DNA from: CACPJA01 sp964629335
Lineage (GTDB): Bacteria > Pseudomonadota > Gammaproteobacteria > Steroidobacterales > UBA11654
Direction: 5' to 3'
Length of the DNA: 64,000 bases
Assembly (NCBI GenBank): GCA_964629335.1
Contig: CAZVRH010000003.1
Span: 1-64,000, forward strand
Made by a program: the position numbers and the translations under genes. This document shows, piece after piece, positions 40,616-49,514 of the stretch (position 1 is the first letter of the stretch; every line of letters starts with the position of its first letter). Under the pieces are notes generated by a model. It made no database searches. It was given only the letters and a program-made list of their open reading frames with translations, and was not told the origin of the DNA.

Positions 40616-43600
40616 TTATACTCCCGGCCTATCGGATTTTCTATCTTGTATTTCGAACACAAAATCAACCTCTTCGTTACGTTCTCTTCTTTCGTTAATC
40701 ACTCGTTTGTAGTCGAGCGGCATAACCGTTACGAAAGATTCTAAGCTCCTTTCCCAGTCACTAAGGATATTTTCTGCAACTTTGGATTGTGTATATCTCA
40801 GATGCAATTCCACCATCCTTAATAACTCAGCAACACGTTCTTCCTCCTCCACTGATTCAAGGGCCACCATTCCTGTGTTGCATTTGAGGTGAAAATCTTG
40901 AAAGGGATCATAAACATAAGCAATCCCCCCTGACATACCTGCAGCAAAATTAACGCCGGTAGGCCCCAGGACAACCGCTATACCGCCTGTCATGTATTCA
41001 CACCCATGATCACCCACACCCTCAACAACTGCTCTAGCGCCGCTGTTTCTAACACAGAATCGTTCGGCTGCAATCCCGTTAAAAAAACCAAGCCCTGAAG
41101 TTGCTCCATAGAGAGCAACATTACCGATGATGACATTTTGTTCAGGCTTAAAGCTTTCTATTTCAGGAGGTTTGATAATTAATTTTCCACCAGAAAGCCC
41201 TTTGCCGACATAATCGTTGGAGTCACCACTTAAATTAAATGTAATGCCTTTTGCGAGGAAAGCGCCAAAACTCTGGCCCGCTGATCCAGAAAAGTTAATG
41301 TTTATGGTGTCATTGGGTAAGCCGTCTTCACCCCACTGATTAATCACTTCGTGGCTCAGCATTGCGCCTGTTGTTCGATCGGTATTACGGATCAAACAAT
41401 TAAAATTAGTCTTGGTTTTTGTTTTTATGGACTTTTTAGTTTTCTTAATTAATGTCCTGTCTAACACGTCGTTGATTTGATGGTCTTGCTCAATGGTTTT
41501 CTTTAAGCCCACACCCTCTCTAACTTCAGAAGAATTGATTAATAATGGGCTTAAATCTAGCTTGCTAGATTTCCAATGCTCGAGGGCCTTGTTGGTGTTC
41601 AATAAATCAACACGCCCAACTAATTCATCTACAGACCTAACATCTAAGCTTGCCATAATTTCTCGAACTTCTTCAGCAACCATAAATAAATAATTAATTA
41701 CGTGTTCAGGTTGTCCTGTAAACTTTTCTCTGAGCAATTTGTCTTGAGTGGCTATACCCACAGGGCAGGTGTTCATATGACATTTTCGCATCATGATACA
41801 CCCCATTGTTATTAATGGTGCTGTTGAAAAACCAAATTCTTCAGCCCCAAGCATAGCTGCAATCACTACATCTCTTCCGGTTTTAATCCCTCCGTCTGTC
41901 TGAAGAGTTACACGGCTTCTAAGATCGTTGAGCACCAAGGTTTGATGCACTTCAGCTATCCCCAACTCCCAAGGCATCCCTGCATGTTTAATACTGGTTA
42001 AGGGCGAGGCCCCTGTTCCTCCAACATCTCCCGAAATAACTATATGGTCCGCATGAGCTTTGACAACACCTGCGGCAATAGTTCCAACACCCATTTCAGC
42101 AACAAGTTTAACGCTGATCTCTGCTTTTGGGTTGGCGTTCTTGAGATCAAAAATCAGCTGTGAAAGGTCCTCTATTGAATAAATGTCATGGTGAGGAGGT
42201 GGACTAATTAAACCTACCCCAGGAGTTGAATACCTTATTGACGCGATTTTTTCATCGACTTTTTTACCTGGCAACTCTCCTCCTTCGCCGGGTTTAGCGC
42301 CTTGAGCAATTTTAATTTGTAATTGTTTTGCATTTGCAATGTAGTTTGCTGTAACACCAAAACGACCGGATGCTATCTGCTTGATGGCTGACGATTTAGA
42401 ATCTCCATTTTTTAAAACTCTATAGCGCTCTGGGTCTTCACCGCCTTCACCGCTGTTGCTTTTGCCGCCAATTCTGTTCATAGCAATAGCTAAAGTTTCG
42501 TGTGCCTCTTGGGAAATAGAACCAAAACTCATGGCCCCAGTACAAAACCTTTTAACTATCTTGTTTACTGGCTCTACCTTCCTAAGGTCGGATTGTTTAC
42601 CTTTAGGTTGCTTGAATTCCAGTAACCCCCTTAAACTTAATGCCTCTTCTGCGCCTCGATTCGAGCGAGACGAAAATTGACGAAAAGCCTGCTGGTCATT
42701 CTTTCTGGCTGCAAACTGTAAAGACCAAACTGCTTCTGGGTTCCACCCTTTTTTCTCGCCTTGGCTTCTCCAGTGAAAATCGCCCGGGTTAGGTAACCCA
42801 ATGGTCGTCGTGTTTTCATCCTTTGGCCAGCCCAGACTATGTCGCTGCCTGATTTCCTGTTCTAAAACATTAAAATTGGTGCCCTCAATTCTGCTGGTCG
42901 TTCCAGTAAAACACAGATCCACCACCTCTTGAGATAGGCCCAACGCTTCAAAAATTTGTGCCCCTTTATACGATTGCAAGGTAGATATGCCCATTTTACC
43001 CATAACCTTGAGCACCCCTTTAATAAGAGCTTGTCGATACGTATCTATTACCTCTTCATTGCTGTCAAGAGTAATTCTGTTTTCTGGGCCTCTGTGAAAA
43101 TGTGTGTGCTTGATTAACCCTTGATCTCTTGCTTCTGTTAATACCTCAAAAACCAAGTAGGGATTAATAGCATCAGCTCCGTAGCCAAAGAGAAGACAAA
43201 AATGATGCACCTCTCTTGCCTCTGCTGTTTCAATTACTATAGCCGTTTTTGTTCGTTTTGAGGATGACACCAGGTGGTGATGAACCGCACCACATGCCAT
43301 TAAGCTATTGATAGCGGCTCTCTTTTGACCAACATTTCTATCCGATAAAACTAAATAACCAACCCCGTTATCAACGGCTTCTTCTGCTTCCTGACAAGCT
43401 CTAATAACCGCTGACTTTAGGTTGTCTGAAGAGTGTTCAGAGATATCAAATGTGATGTCTATAAGTTTACTTTTTTGTCCTCCATGATCCAGGTGCTTGA
43501 TTGCATAAAGTGCCGTGTTTGTAAGAATTGGATTTTCAATCAGTAAGCGATGAGCGTGTCCTTCATGGGCGGTTAATATATTTTTTTCAGGTCCAATATA

Positions 43601-45247
43601 GCACTCAACAGACATAATGATTTTTTCTCTAATTGAGTCAATTGCTGGATTAGAAACTTGAGCGAATAACTGTTTAAAATAATCATAAAGCAATCGAGGC
43701 TTGTCACTTAAAACAGCTGGAGCAGAATCGTTCCCCATTGAACCTAAAGGGTCTCTTAAATCATGAACCATGGGCAACAGCATAAACTCGAGTGTCTCTG
43801 TGGTGTAACCAAATGCCCGCATCCTTTTTCTTAATTCTTTGCTGTCAAATAAGGGGTCTGAACCATGTCTTTTTATATTTCTGACAACAAGACGGTTGTC
43901 GCGTAGCCAGTCTTTATAGGGCTTTGCATCAATCAAAGGTTGTTTAACCTCTTCGTCAGATAATAATTTGCCTTGTTTGAAATCTATTAAAAAAATCTTT
44001 CCGGGTTCCAGCCGACCTTTTTTTAAAATATTTTTATTTTCAATAGGCAACACCCCTACCTCACTAGCCATAACCACTCTATCATCCTTGGTGACATAGT
44101 ATCGGCTTGGCCTTAGGCCGTTTCTATCTAGGACAGCACCCAATACGTCTCCATTGCTAAATGTTATGGATGCTGGTCCGTCCCAAGGCTCCATCAGATT
44201 AGAATGAAACTCATAGTAGGCTTTTCTAGACTTATCAAGTGTTTTCTTTTTCTGCCAAGCTTCTGGAACCATCATGAGTATGGATTCTTGAATGCTTCTA
44301 CCGGTCATAGTCAGAAACTCTAGGGCATTATCAAAGTTTCCAGAATCTGAACAGTTAGCCTCCATCACAGGAAATAAATCAGTTATTTGCTCTCCGTATA
44401 AATCCGTGTGCATTGACCCTTCTCTTGCTCTCATCCAGTTAATGTTTCCTTTGATTGTGTTGATTTCTCCATTGTGTGACATCATTCTGTTGGGCATAGC
44501 TCTATCCCAGCTAGGGAAGGTGTTTGTGGAAAATCTCGAATGAACCATCGCTAAGTGTGATGTAAACCTTGGGTGATTCAAATCAGGAAAAAATCTATCC
44601 AATTGATCACATGTGAGCATGCCTTTGTATACTATGGTTTTGGATGAGAGGCTGTTTATATAAAATAAATCTGCCTCCTTAAGGTTGCTGTCCCCTCTAA
44701 GATCATTGCTGACTTTTTTTCTAATTAAAAACAGCTTTCTTTCAAACAGCTCTTGATTGTTTTCTTCTGAGCTATCATGAACAAATAGCTGTTCAATAAC
44801 AGGCATTGCTTCAAGGGCTGAAGGCCCTAGATCTGAGCCTTTTGGGTCAATTGGAACTTGTCTCCATGCTAAGTGTTGCAAGCCCTGGTTTTTACAAGCT
44901 TTTTCGATATGGTCCTTACAGATTTTTTGTTCTTTCTTCGATTTAGGCAGAAAAACGTTGCCCACAGCATAAGTGCTTGTTGTTAATGAAGTATTGTCGA
45001 ATAACTTGTCGCCTATAGGCTTAAAAAACGAATGCGGTATACCGGTTAATATTCCTGCTCCGTCACCTGTATTGGGCTCAGAACCCCTTGCACCTCTGTG
45101 GTCCATATTGCGAAGAATGGTTAGTGCGTCCCGGATAATCGCTCTGCTCTGCAGTCCCTTAATATTTGCAACAAACCCAACACCACAACTTTCTCTTTCA
45201 TACTGAGAATCATATAATCCAACCTTTTTTTTTGGCTTAAAAGTCAT
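40616..45247 (-). CDS. gltB: Glutamate synthase large subunit
   Basis: A 1543-residue NADPH-GOGAT alpha subunit. After a 20-residue propeptide, Cys21 (ESCGVGFVANIKG) is the N-terminal nucleophile of the glutaminase domain. The central domain, the FMN-binding synthase domain (for example GEGGEDPERY and GSAPL-type GDVGGTGASPLTSIKHAG) and 3Fe-4S cysteines (MGCIMMRKCHMNTCPVGI) follow, then the C-terminal GXGXG beta-helix. It catalyses 2-oxoglutarate plus glutamine to two glutamates. Upstream of gltBD and in the same direction is no other gene; it is divergent from the AGCS symporter. Confidence 0.97.
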   Translation of the reverse strand: MTFKPKKKVGLYDSQYERESCGVGFVANIKGLQSRAIIRDALTILRNMDHRGARGSEPNTGDGAGILTGIPHSFFKPIGDKLFDNTSLTTSTYAVGNVFLPKSKKEQKICKDHIEKACKNQGLQHLAWRQVPIDPKGSDLGPSALEAMPVIEQLFVHDSSEENNQELFERKLFLIRKKVSNDLRGDSNLKEADLFYINSLSSKTIVYKGMLTCDQLDRFFPDLNHPRFTSHLAMVHSRFSTNTFPSWDRAMPNRMMSHNGEINTIKGNINWMRAREGSMHTDLYGEQITDLFPVMEANCSDSGNFDNALEFLTMTGRSIQESILMMVPEAWQKKKTLDKSRKAYYEFHSNLMEPWDGPASITFSNGDVLGAVLDRNGLRPSRYYVTKDDRVVMASEVGVLPIENKNILKKGRLEPGKIFLIDFKQGKLLSDEEVKQPLIDAKPYKDWLRDNRLVVRNIKRHGSDPLFDSKELRKRMRAFGYTTETLEFMLLPMVHDLRDPLGSMGNDSAPAVLSDKPRLLYDYFKQLFAQVSNPAIDSIREKIIMSVECYIGPEKNILTAHEGHAHRLLIENPILTNTALYAIKHLDHGGQKSKLIDITFDISEHSSDNLKSAVIRACQEAEEAVDNGVGYLVLSDRNVGQKRAAINSLMACGAVHHHLVSSSKRTKTAIVIETAEAREVHHFCLLFGYGADAINPYLVFEVLTEARDQGLIKHTHFHRGPENRITLDSNEEVIDTYRQALIKGVLKVMGKMGISTLQSYKGAQIFEALGLSQEVVDLCFTGTTSRIEGTNFNVLEQEIRQRHSLGWPKDENTTTIGLPNPGDFHWRSQGEKKGWNPEAVWSLQFAARKNDQQAFRQFSSRSNRGAEEALSLRGLLEFKQPKGKQSDLRKVEPVNKIVKRFCTGAMSFGSISQEAHETLAIAMNRIGGKSNSGEGGEDPERYRVLKNGDSKSSAIKQIASGRFGVTANYIANAKQLQIKIAQGAKPGEGGELPGKKVDEKIASIRYSTPGVGLISPPPHHDIYSIEDLSQLIFDLKNANPKAEISVKLVAEMGVGTIAAGVVKAHADHIVISGDVGGTGASPLTSIKHAGMPWELGIAEVHQTLVLNDLRSRVTLQTDGGIKTGRDVVIAAMLGAEEFGFSTAPLITMGCIMMRKCHMNTCPVGIATQDKLLREKFTGQPEHVINYLFMVAEEVREIMASLDVRSVDELVGRVDLLNTNKALEHWKSSKLDLSPLLINSSEVREGVGLKKTIEQDHQINDVLDRTLIKKTKKSIKTKTKTNFNCLIRNTDRTTGAMLSHEVINQWGEDGLPNDTININFSGSAGQSFGAFLAKGITFNLSGDSNDYVGKGLSGGKLIIKPPEIESFKPEQNVIIGNVALYGATSGLGFFNGIAAERFCVRNSGARAVVEGVGDHGCEYMTGGIAVVLGPTGVNFAAGMSGGIAYVYDPFQDFHLKCNTGMVALESVEEEERVAELLRMVELHLRYTQSKVAENILSDWERSLESFVTVMPLDYKRVINERRERNEEVDFVFEIQDRKSDRPGV

Positions 45248-45290
45248 GCGTTTTGTTTTAGTTGTTTTTTTTATTCTTTTCTAACGTCAA

Positions 45291-45306
45291 TTTGGTTCAT
45301 ACCAAA
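45291..45306. repeat. Inverted repeat in the gltB leader
   Basis: TTTGGT (45291-45296), a four-base loop and ACCAAA (45301-45306) form a perfect short palindrome about 45 bases before the gltB start codon. A second small hairpin with AAGCC/GGCTT lies just upstream on the gltB transcript. Could be an operator or just a leader hairpin. Confidence 0.3.
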
Positions 45307-45354
45307 CAAGCCAGATCGGCTTAAAAAGAATTCGTTAGAAATTGATAAGATCGA

Positions 45355-45363
45355 ATTATAGCA
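45355..45363 (-). promoter_or_regulatory. Extended -10 promoter for gltBD
   Basis: On the minus strand the sequence reads TGC-TATAAT, a perfect -10 hexamer with an extended-10 TGn. No good -35 is visible, which is acceptable for extended -10 promoters. Start of transcription near 45348 leaves a leader of about 100 nt. Confidence 0.5.
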
Positions 45364-45478
45364 TTTTTTTGATTAATTTTTCTGTCAGCCTCGGTATCAT
45401 AATGTACTAGTTATCTTTAAGTCCTTGATACCCAGAAAACACTCGGCATCAATCGGGCTAATAAAACTAAGGAAAAAT

Positions 45479-47128
45479 ATGACAGAATTTAAAATGATTG
45501 TTGACACCATTAACGGAATACTCTGGAACGACTTCACTTTATACGCGCTTCTGATGACCGGAGTGGTTTTCACATTTTGGAGCGGCTTTTCCCAATATTA
45601 TGCTTTGACCCATGGTGTTAGAGCCACCAGAGGTGATTTTGATAAAAAAGACGATCCTGGGGCGATTACACATTTCCAAGCTCTATCAACCGCTCTTTCA
45701 GCCACTGTTGGTCTTGGTAACATCGGAGGTGTGGCTTTAGCTATATCTCTTGGTGGTCCTGGAGCTGTGTTCTGGATGTGGGTGGTTGGTTTTTTAGGCA
45801 TGGCAATTAAGCTCACAGAAGTTTCCTTAGCAATGATTCATCGAGATTTGACCGACCAAGAAAACCCCAGTGGTGGACCAATGTGGGTGGTTGAAAAAAA
45901 TCTAGGTGGAAAAGGCCCTGTTCTCAGGTTTGCTGGAAAACTAATTGCAGGAATTTTTTGCTTTGCTTTGATTATTAACACCATTACAGCGGGCAATATG
46001 TTTCAAGCATGGAATGTAGCAAACCTAACTCAATCTTATTTTGGGGTTCCTACTTTGCTCACAGGACTCATCTTAGCCCTCGTGGTGGGCGCTGTAATTA
46101 TTGGGGGTATCAAGCGGATCGGTGCTGTTGCTTCTAAACTAGTGCCCTTCATGCTAGTGCTCTACGTTATTGCCTGTATTTTTGTTCTTTTTGTTAATCT
46201 TGATGCAATCCCCAAAATGCTAAGTCTGATCGTAACCTCGGCGTTTTCACCGCTTGAAGCTAGCAATGCTTTTATAGGGGGAACGGCTGGTTATGCGTTT
46301 ATGTTTGGAATGCAAAGAGCCTTATTTTCAAACGAGGCGGGTCAGGGTTCTTCAGCTATAGCTCACTCTGCTGCAAAAACCGATGAACCCATCAGAGAAG
46401 GTGTTGTGGCGGGCTTGGAACCGTTTATTGACACTATCGTGGTATGCACAATGAGTGCTCTTGTTATTTTAGTTACTGGGATTTGGAATCGGCCTGCAGA
46501 ATCGTTAGTTAATGACTACAATTTCATAAAAAAGAGCGAGACTACCTGGCAGCTGTCGACCGACGTGGCTTCATCTATAGAGGAAGGTCAGAGAGTGTTT
46601 ATAATCTATGAGGGTGACATAAACCCTAAAGCGGGCAATCGTTTACAAAAAGTGTACGGCACTGTTGAAAAAAACAACGCGATAACCTGGGACAATATTA
46701 CATCGACAACAAGCCCCGAATTGAATGATAAATCTGTTTATATAGATTATGTCGGAGCAACTCTTACTGCGGCTGCGTTTGATAAAGTGGTCCCCGGTTT
46801 AGGTAAATGGCTGGTCACGCTTGCTTCTTGGTTGTTTGCTATTTCAACAATGATATCTTGGAGCTACTATGGCGAGAAGGGTGTTGCGTTTCTCTTTGGA
46901 GGCAGGGGTATTATCCTATACAAAATAGGTTTTTGTATCCTAGCTATTTTGGCAACATCGGGGTTTATTAAAACCGATGCAGAACTCAATATGTTTGCTA
47001 ATCTTGGAACCGGGTTTTGTATTATTGCAAACCTCCCAATTATTTGGCTATTTGGACATCAAGCGATGAAAGAGTACAAGGATTATATTAAAAAATTAAA
47101 TGCTGGAGAGTTTATAAAAAACAATTAA
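45479..47128 (+). CDS. AGCS-family sodium:alanine/glycine symporter with soluble insert
   Basis: A 549-residue membrane transporter. The AGCS signature sequences are present: FQALSTALSATVGLGNIGGVALAI, GGPGAVFWMWVVGFLGMA, and FSNEAGQGSSAIAHSAAKT with the C-terminal WLFAISTMISWSYYGEKGVAFLFGG. About 10-11 helices. Between helices at about residues 345-430 lies a hydrophilic insert (NDYNFIKKSETT...) longer than in the approximately 450-residue core, probably exposed to the periplasm. Start is the ATG at 45479 with AAGGAA before it; an earlier in-frame ATG at 45425 lacks one. Confidence 0.92.
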   Translation: MTEFKMIVDTINGILWNDFTLYALLMTGVVFTFWSGFSQYYALTHGVRATRGDFDKKDDPGAITHFQALSTALSATVGLGNIGGVALAISLGGPGAVFWMWVVGFLGMAIKLTEVSLAMIHRDLTDQENPSGGPMWVVEKNLGGKGPVLRFAGKLIAGIFCFALIINTITAGNMFQAWNVANLTQSYFGVPTLLTGLILALVVGAVIIGGIKRIGAVASKLVPFMLVLYVIACIFVLFVNLDAIPKMLSLIVTSAFSPLEASNAFIGGTAGYAFMFGMQRALFSNEAGQGSSAIAHSAAKTDEPIREGVVAGLEPFIDTIVVCTMSALVILVTGIWNRPAESLVNDYNFIKKSETTWQLSTDVASSIEEGQRVFIIYEGDINPKAGNRLQKVYGTVEKNNAITWDNITSTTSPELNDKSVYIDYVGATLTAAAFDKVVPGLGKWLVTLASWLFAISTMISWSYYGEKGVAFLFGGRGIILYKIGFCILAILATSGFIKTDAELNMFANLGTGFCIIANLPIIWLFGHQAMKEYKDYIKKLNAGEFIKNN

Positions 47129-47136
47129 CTGGAAAA

Positions 47137-47961
47137 ATGAAAACAGAAATTAAAATCAAGCCTTTTTGGTATTCCGATATTTGGTTATGGCCAAAACTTA
47201 TAACAATAATTACAACATTAGATAAAGAGGGCACGGTCAATGCTGGCCCTTATTCACACATCATGCAATACGATGTGATGACCAAAAACCCCAGAATGAT
47301 TGTAGGGTTTAGGCAAGATTCACATACTTTTGTAAACATTTGTGACACCGGTGAGTTTGTTGTTAACTGTCCTAGTGCCTCACACCTAGACGACATGATG
47401 GAGACTGCTAAGTTCTACCCTGAAGGGGTAAATGAACTTGAGTTCACCTCCTTCACATCCATTCCCTCAAAAAAAGTGAAGCCCCCTAGCTTAAAAGAAT
47501 GCCCCCAGATAGCAGAATGCACTGTGGATGAAATAATCAAATTAGAAAAAAGCACGGGCATTGTGATTGGAACGATAGAAGCTATCGTGGTTGATGAAAA
47601 ATTGGTGGATATGGGTAGAGAAGAAAGAATTCGCACCATGGACCTACCAATCGGCATGGGGGATGAGGCAAGGCAAATCTATTATCACACCACTATTGGT
47701 GATCTTACTCAGCACGCTTTGGGGCAGCCTAAAAACGCAATGCAAGGTGCGGACGCTGTAACTTCTATGGACTGGAACAAAGAAGCAATGACTATGCTAA
47801 TGAACGTGCCACCGCCACTAAGAAAAATGGTGATCGAAAACACAGAAGAGTTTACACAAGAGAAAAACGCGACTGTGGTGACTGCTGAACTCTTTTCCGA
47901 GCTGGCAAAATCTGTCGGAATGGATCCTGAAGTGATGGAAAGATTTAGAAGCGGAGGTTAA
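47137..47961 (+). CDS. Flavin reductase-like split-barrel protein with a C-terminal PCP_red-like domain
   Basis: A 274-residue protein. Residues 10-195 form an FMN-binding flavin reductase-like split barrel (ITTLDKEGTVNAGPYSHIM, GFRQDSHTFVNICDTGEFVVN). Residues 212-260 (DWNKEAMTMLMNVPPPLRKMVI then ATVVTAELFSELAK) resemble the PCP_red domain known from proto-chlorophyllide reductase-related and other small redox proteins. The fusion is unusual. It follows the AGCS symporter by 8 bp, so they may be cotranscribed. The reaction is unknown; it may supply reduced flavin to a monooxygenase. Domain assignment for the C-terminus is by eye. Confidence 0.82.
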   Translation: MKTEIKIKPFWYSDIWLWPKLITIITTLDKEGTVNAGPYSHIMQYDVMTKNPRMIVGFRQDSHTFVNICDTGEFVVNCPSASHLDDMMETAKFYPEGVNELEFTSFTSIPSKKVKPPSLKECPQIAECTVDEIIKLEKSTGIVIGTIEAIVVDEKLVDMGREERIRTMDLPIGMGDEARQIYYHTTIGDLTQHALGQPKNAMQGADAVTSMDWNKEAMTMLMNVPPPLRKMVIENTEEFTQEKNATVVTAELFSELAKSVGMDPEVMERFRSGG

Positions 47962-48000
47962 ATTTATTTATTTTAGAATCTGTAAATCAATCAATATTTG

Positions 48001-49470
48001 ATGAAACTCGAAATAACAAACAAAAACTTATTCATTGAAAAAGCATACATAGATGGTCAATGGGTTGATGCTGATGACGGCTCAACCATCGATGTCTTTA
48101 ATCCAGTAAACCAAGAACTTATAGGCTGCGTGCCGAATTGTGGAGCTACCGAAACCAACGTTGCGATAAATGCGGCTGCTGAAGCACAGAAAAAATGGAA
48201 GAAATTTCCTGCTAAAGAAAAGGCTTCTACTCTTAGGGACTTTTACGATCTACTTTGTTCGAATCAGGATGATTTGGCAAAGATCCTTACCTACGAACAA
48301 GGTAAGCCTTTGGCAGAAGCCATAGGAGAAATCACATACTCTGCCTCATTTATTGAGTGGTTTGCTGAGGAGGCTAAACGTATTTATGGAGATTTGATAC
48401 CTGGGCACATGCATGATAGAAGGACTATGGTTATCAAACAGCCTATTGGGGTTGTGGCTTCGATCACGCCTTGGAACTTTCCCTCAGCAATGCTGGCAAG
48501 AAAGGTTGGTCCTGCGCTCGCAACAGGGTGCTCGCTTGTATGCAAACCAGCAAAACAAACTCCTTTTTCAGCGTTGGCATTTGCTTATTTAGCGGAAGAA
48601 GCTGGTTTGCCAAAAGGTTTGTTAAATGTAATAACAGGCAATGCACAAACTATTGGTAAAGCTCTGACTGACAGTGATACGGTCCGCAAACTCACGTTTA
48701 CCGGATCAACTGAGATAGGAAAGATGTTACTAAAAGATTGTGCTAAAACAGTCAAAAGGGTTTCGATGGAGCTTGGGGGACATGCCCCATTTATTGTTTT
48801 TGAAGACGCTGATATAGAGGCAGCCATTGCTGGAGCGATAGCAGCAAAATACAGAAACGCAGGGCAGACCTGTGTTTGTGCTAATCGAATATATGTTCAC
48901 CAAAATGTTTATGAGGAATTTTCTTTGGGATTTGCCAAAGAAGCTAGGAAGCTTCAAACAGGCCAAGGCTTTGATTCCTCAGTTGATCAGGGGCCGCTTA
49001 TTGATGAAGCCGCATTGGTTAAAGTCGAAGAGCATGTTGCAGATGCAAAAAACCACGGAGGAGAGGTTATTGTTGGCGGGCGCCCTCATAAGCTTGGAGG
49101 CTTGTTCTATGAGCCGACTGTTATTAAAAACGCCAATGATAAAATGCTTGTGTCATACGAAGAGACATTTGGCCCTGTCGCCCCTTTGTTTTCTTTTGCA
49201 ACAGAAGAAGAGGTCATCGAAAGAGCAAACAACACTCCTTTTGGCCTTGCTTCTTATTTTTACACCAGAGATTTAGCAAAAAGTTGGAGGGTTTCTGAGC
49301 AGCTTGAATATGGGATAGTTGGCTTAAACACCGGAATTATTTCTACTGAAATGGCTCCCTTCGGCGGCGTTAAGGAGTCCGGTATGGGGAGAGAGGGTTC
49401 AAAATATGGAGTCGATGACTATTTAGAAATTAAATACGTTTCATTAGCAGGAATAGAAGAACCATTGTAA
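48001..49470 (+). CDS. gabD: Succinate-semialdehyde dehydrogenase-like aldehyde dehydrogenase
   Basis: A 489-residue NAD(P)-dependent aldehyde dehydrogenase closest to GabD. The cofactor motif TPWNFPSAMLARKVGPALATGC is near 155-176, catalytic Glu in MELGGHAPF near 258, and catalytic Cys in NAGQTCVCANR near 292. A TTG just before is also possible; the ATG at 48001 is chosen. GabD oxidises succinate semialdehyde to succinate; substrate preference is not certain. The preceding flavin reductase is 39 bp upstream. Confidence 0.88.
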   Translation: MKLEITNKNLFIEKAYIDGQWVDADDGSTIDVFNPVNQELIGCVPNCGATETNVAINAAAEAQKKWKKFPAKEKASTLRDFYDLLCSNQDDLAKILTYEQGKPLAEAIGEITYSASFIEWFAEEAKRIYGDLIPGHMHDRRTMVIKQPIGVVASITPWNFPSAMLARKVGPALATGCSLVCKPAKQTPFSALAFAYLAEEAGLPKGLLNVITGNAQTIGKALTDSDTVRKLTFTGSTEIGKMLLKDCAKTVKRVSMELGGHAPFIVFEDADIEAAIAGAIAAKYRNAGQTCVCANRIYVHQNVYEEFSLGFAKEARKLQTGQGFDSSVDQGPLIDEAALVKVEEHVADAKNHGGEVIVGGRPHKLGGLFYEPTVIKNANDKMLVSYEETFGPVAPLFSFATEEEVIERANNTPFGLASYFYTRDLAKSWRVSEQLEYGIVGLNTGIISTEMAPFGGVKESGMGREGSKYGVDDYLEIKYVSLAGIEEPL

Positions 49471-49514
49471 TTGCTATCTTCCTAGGTATGATTCAGCAAT
49501 ACTGAATCACTTCT

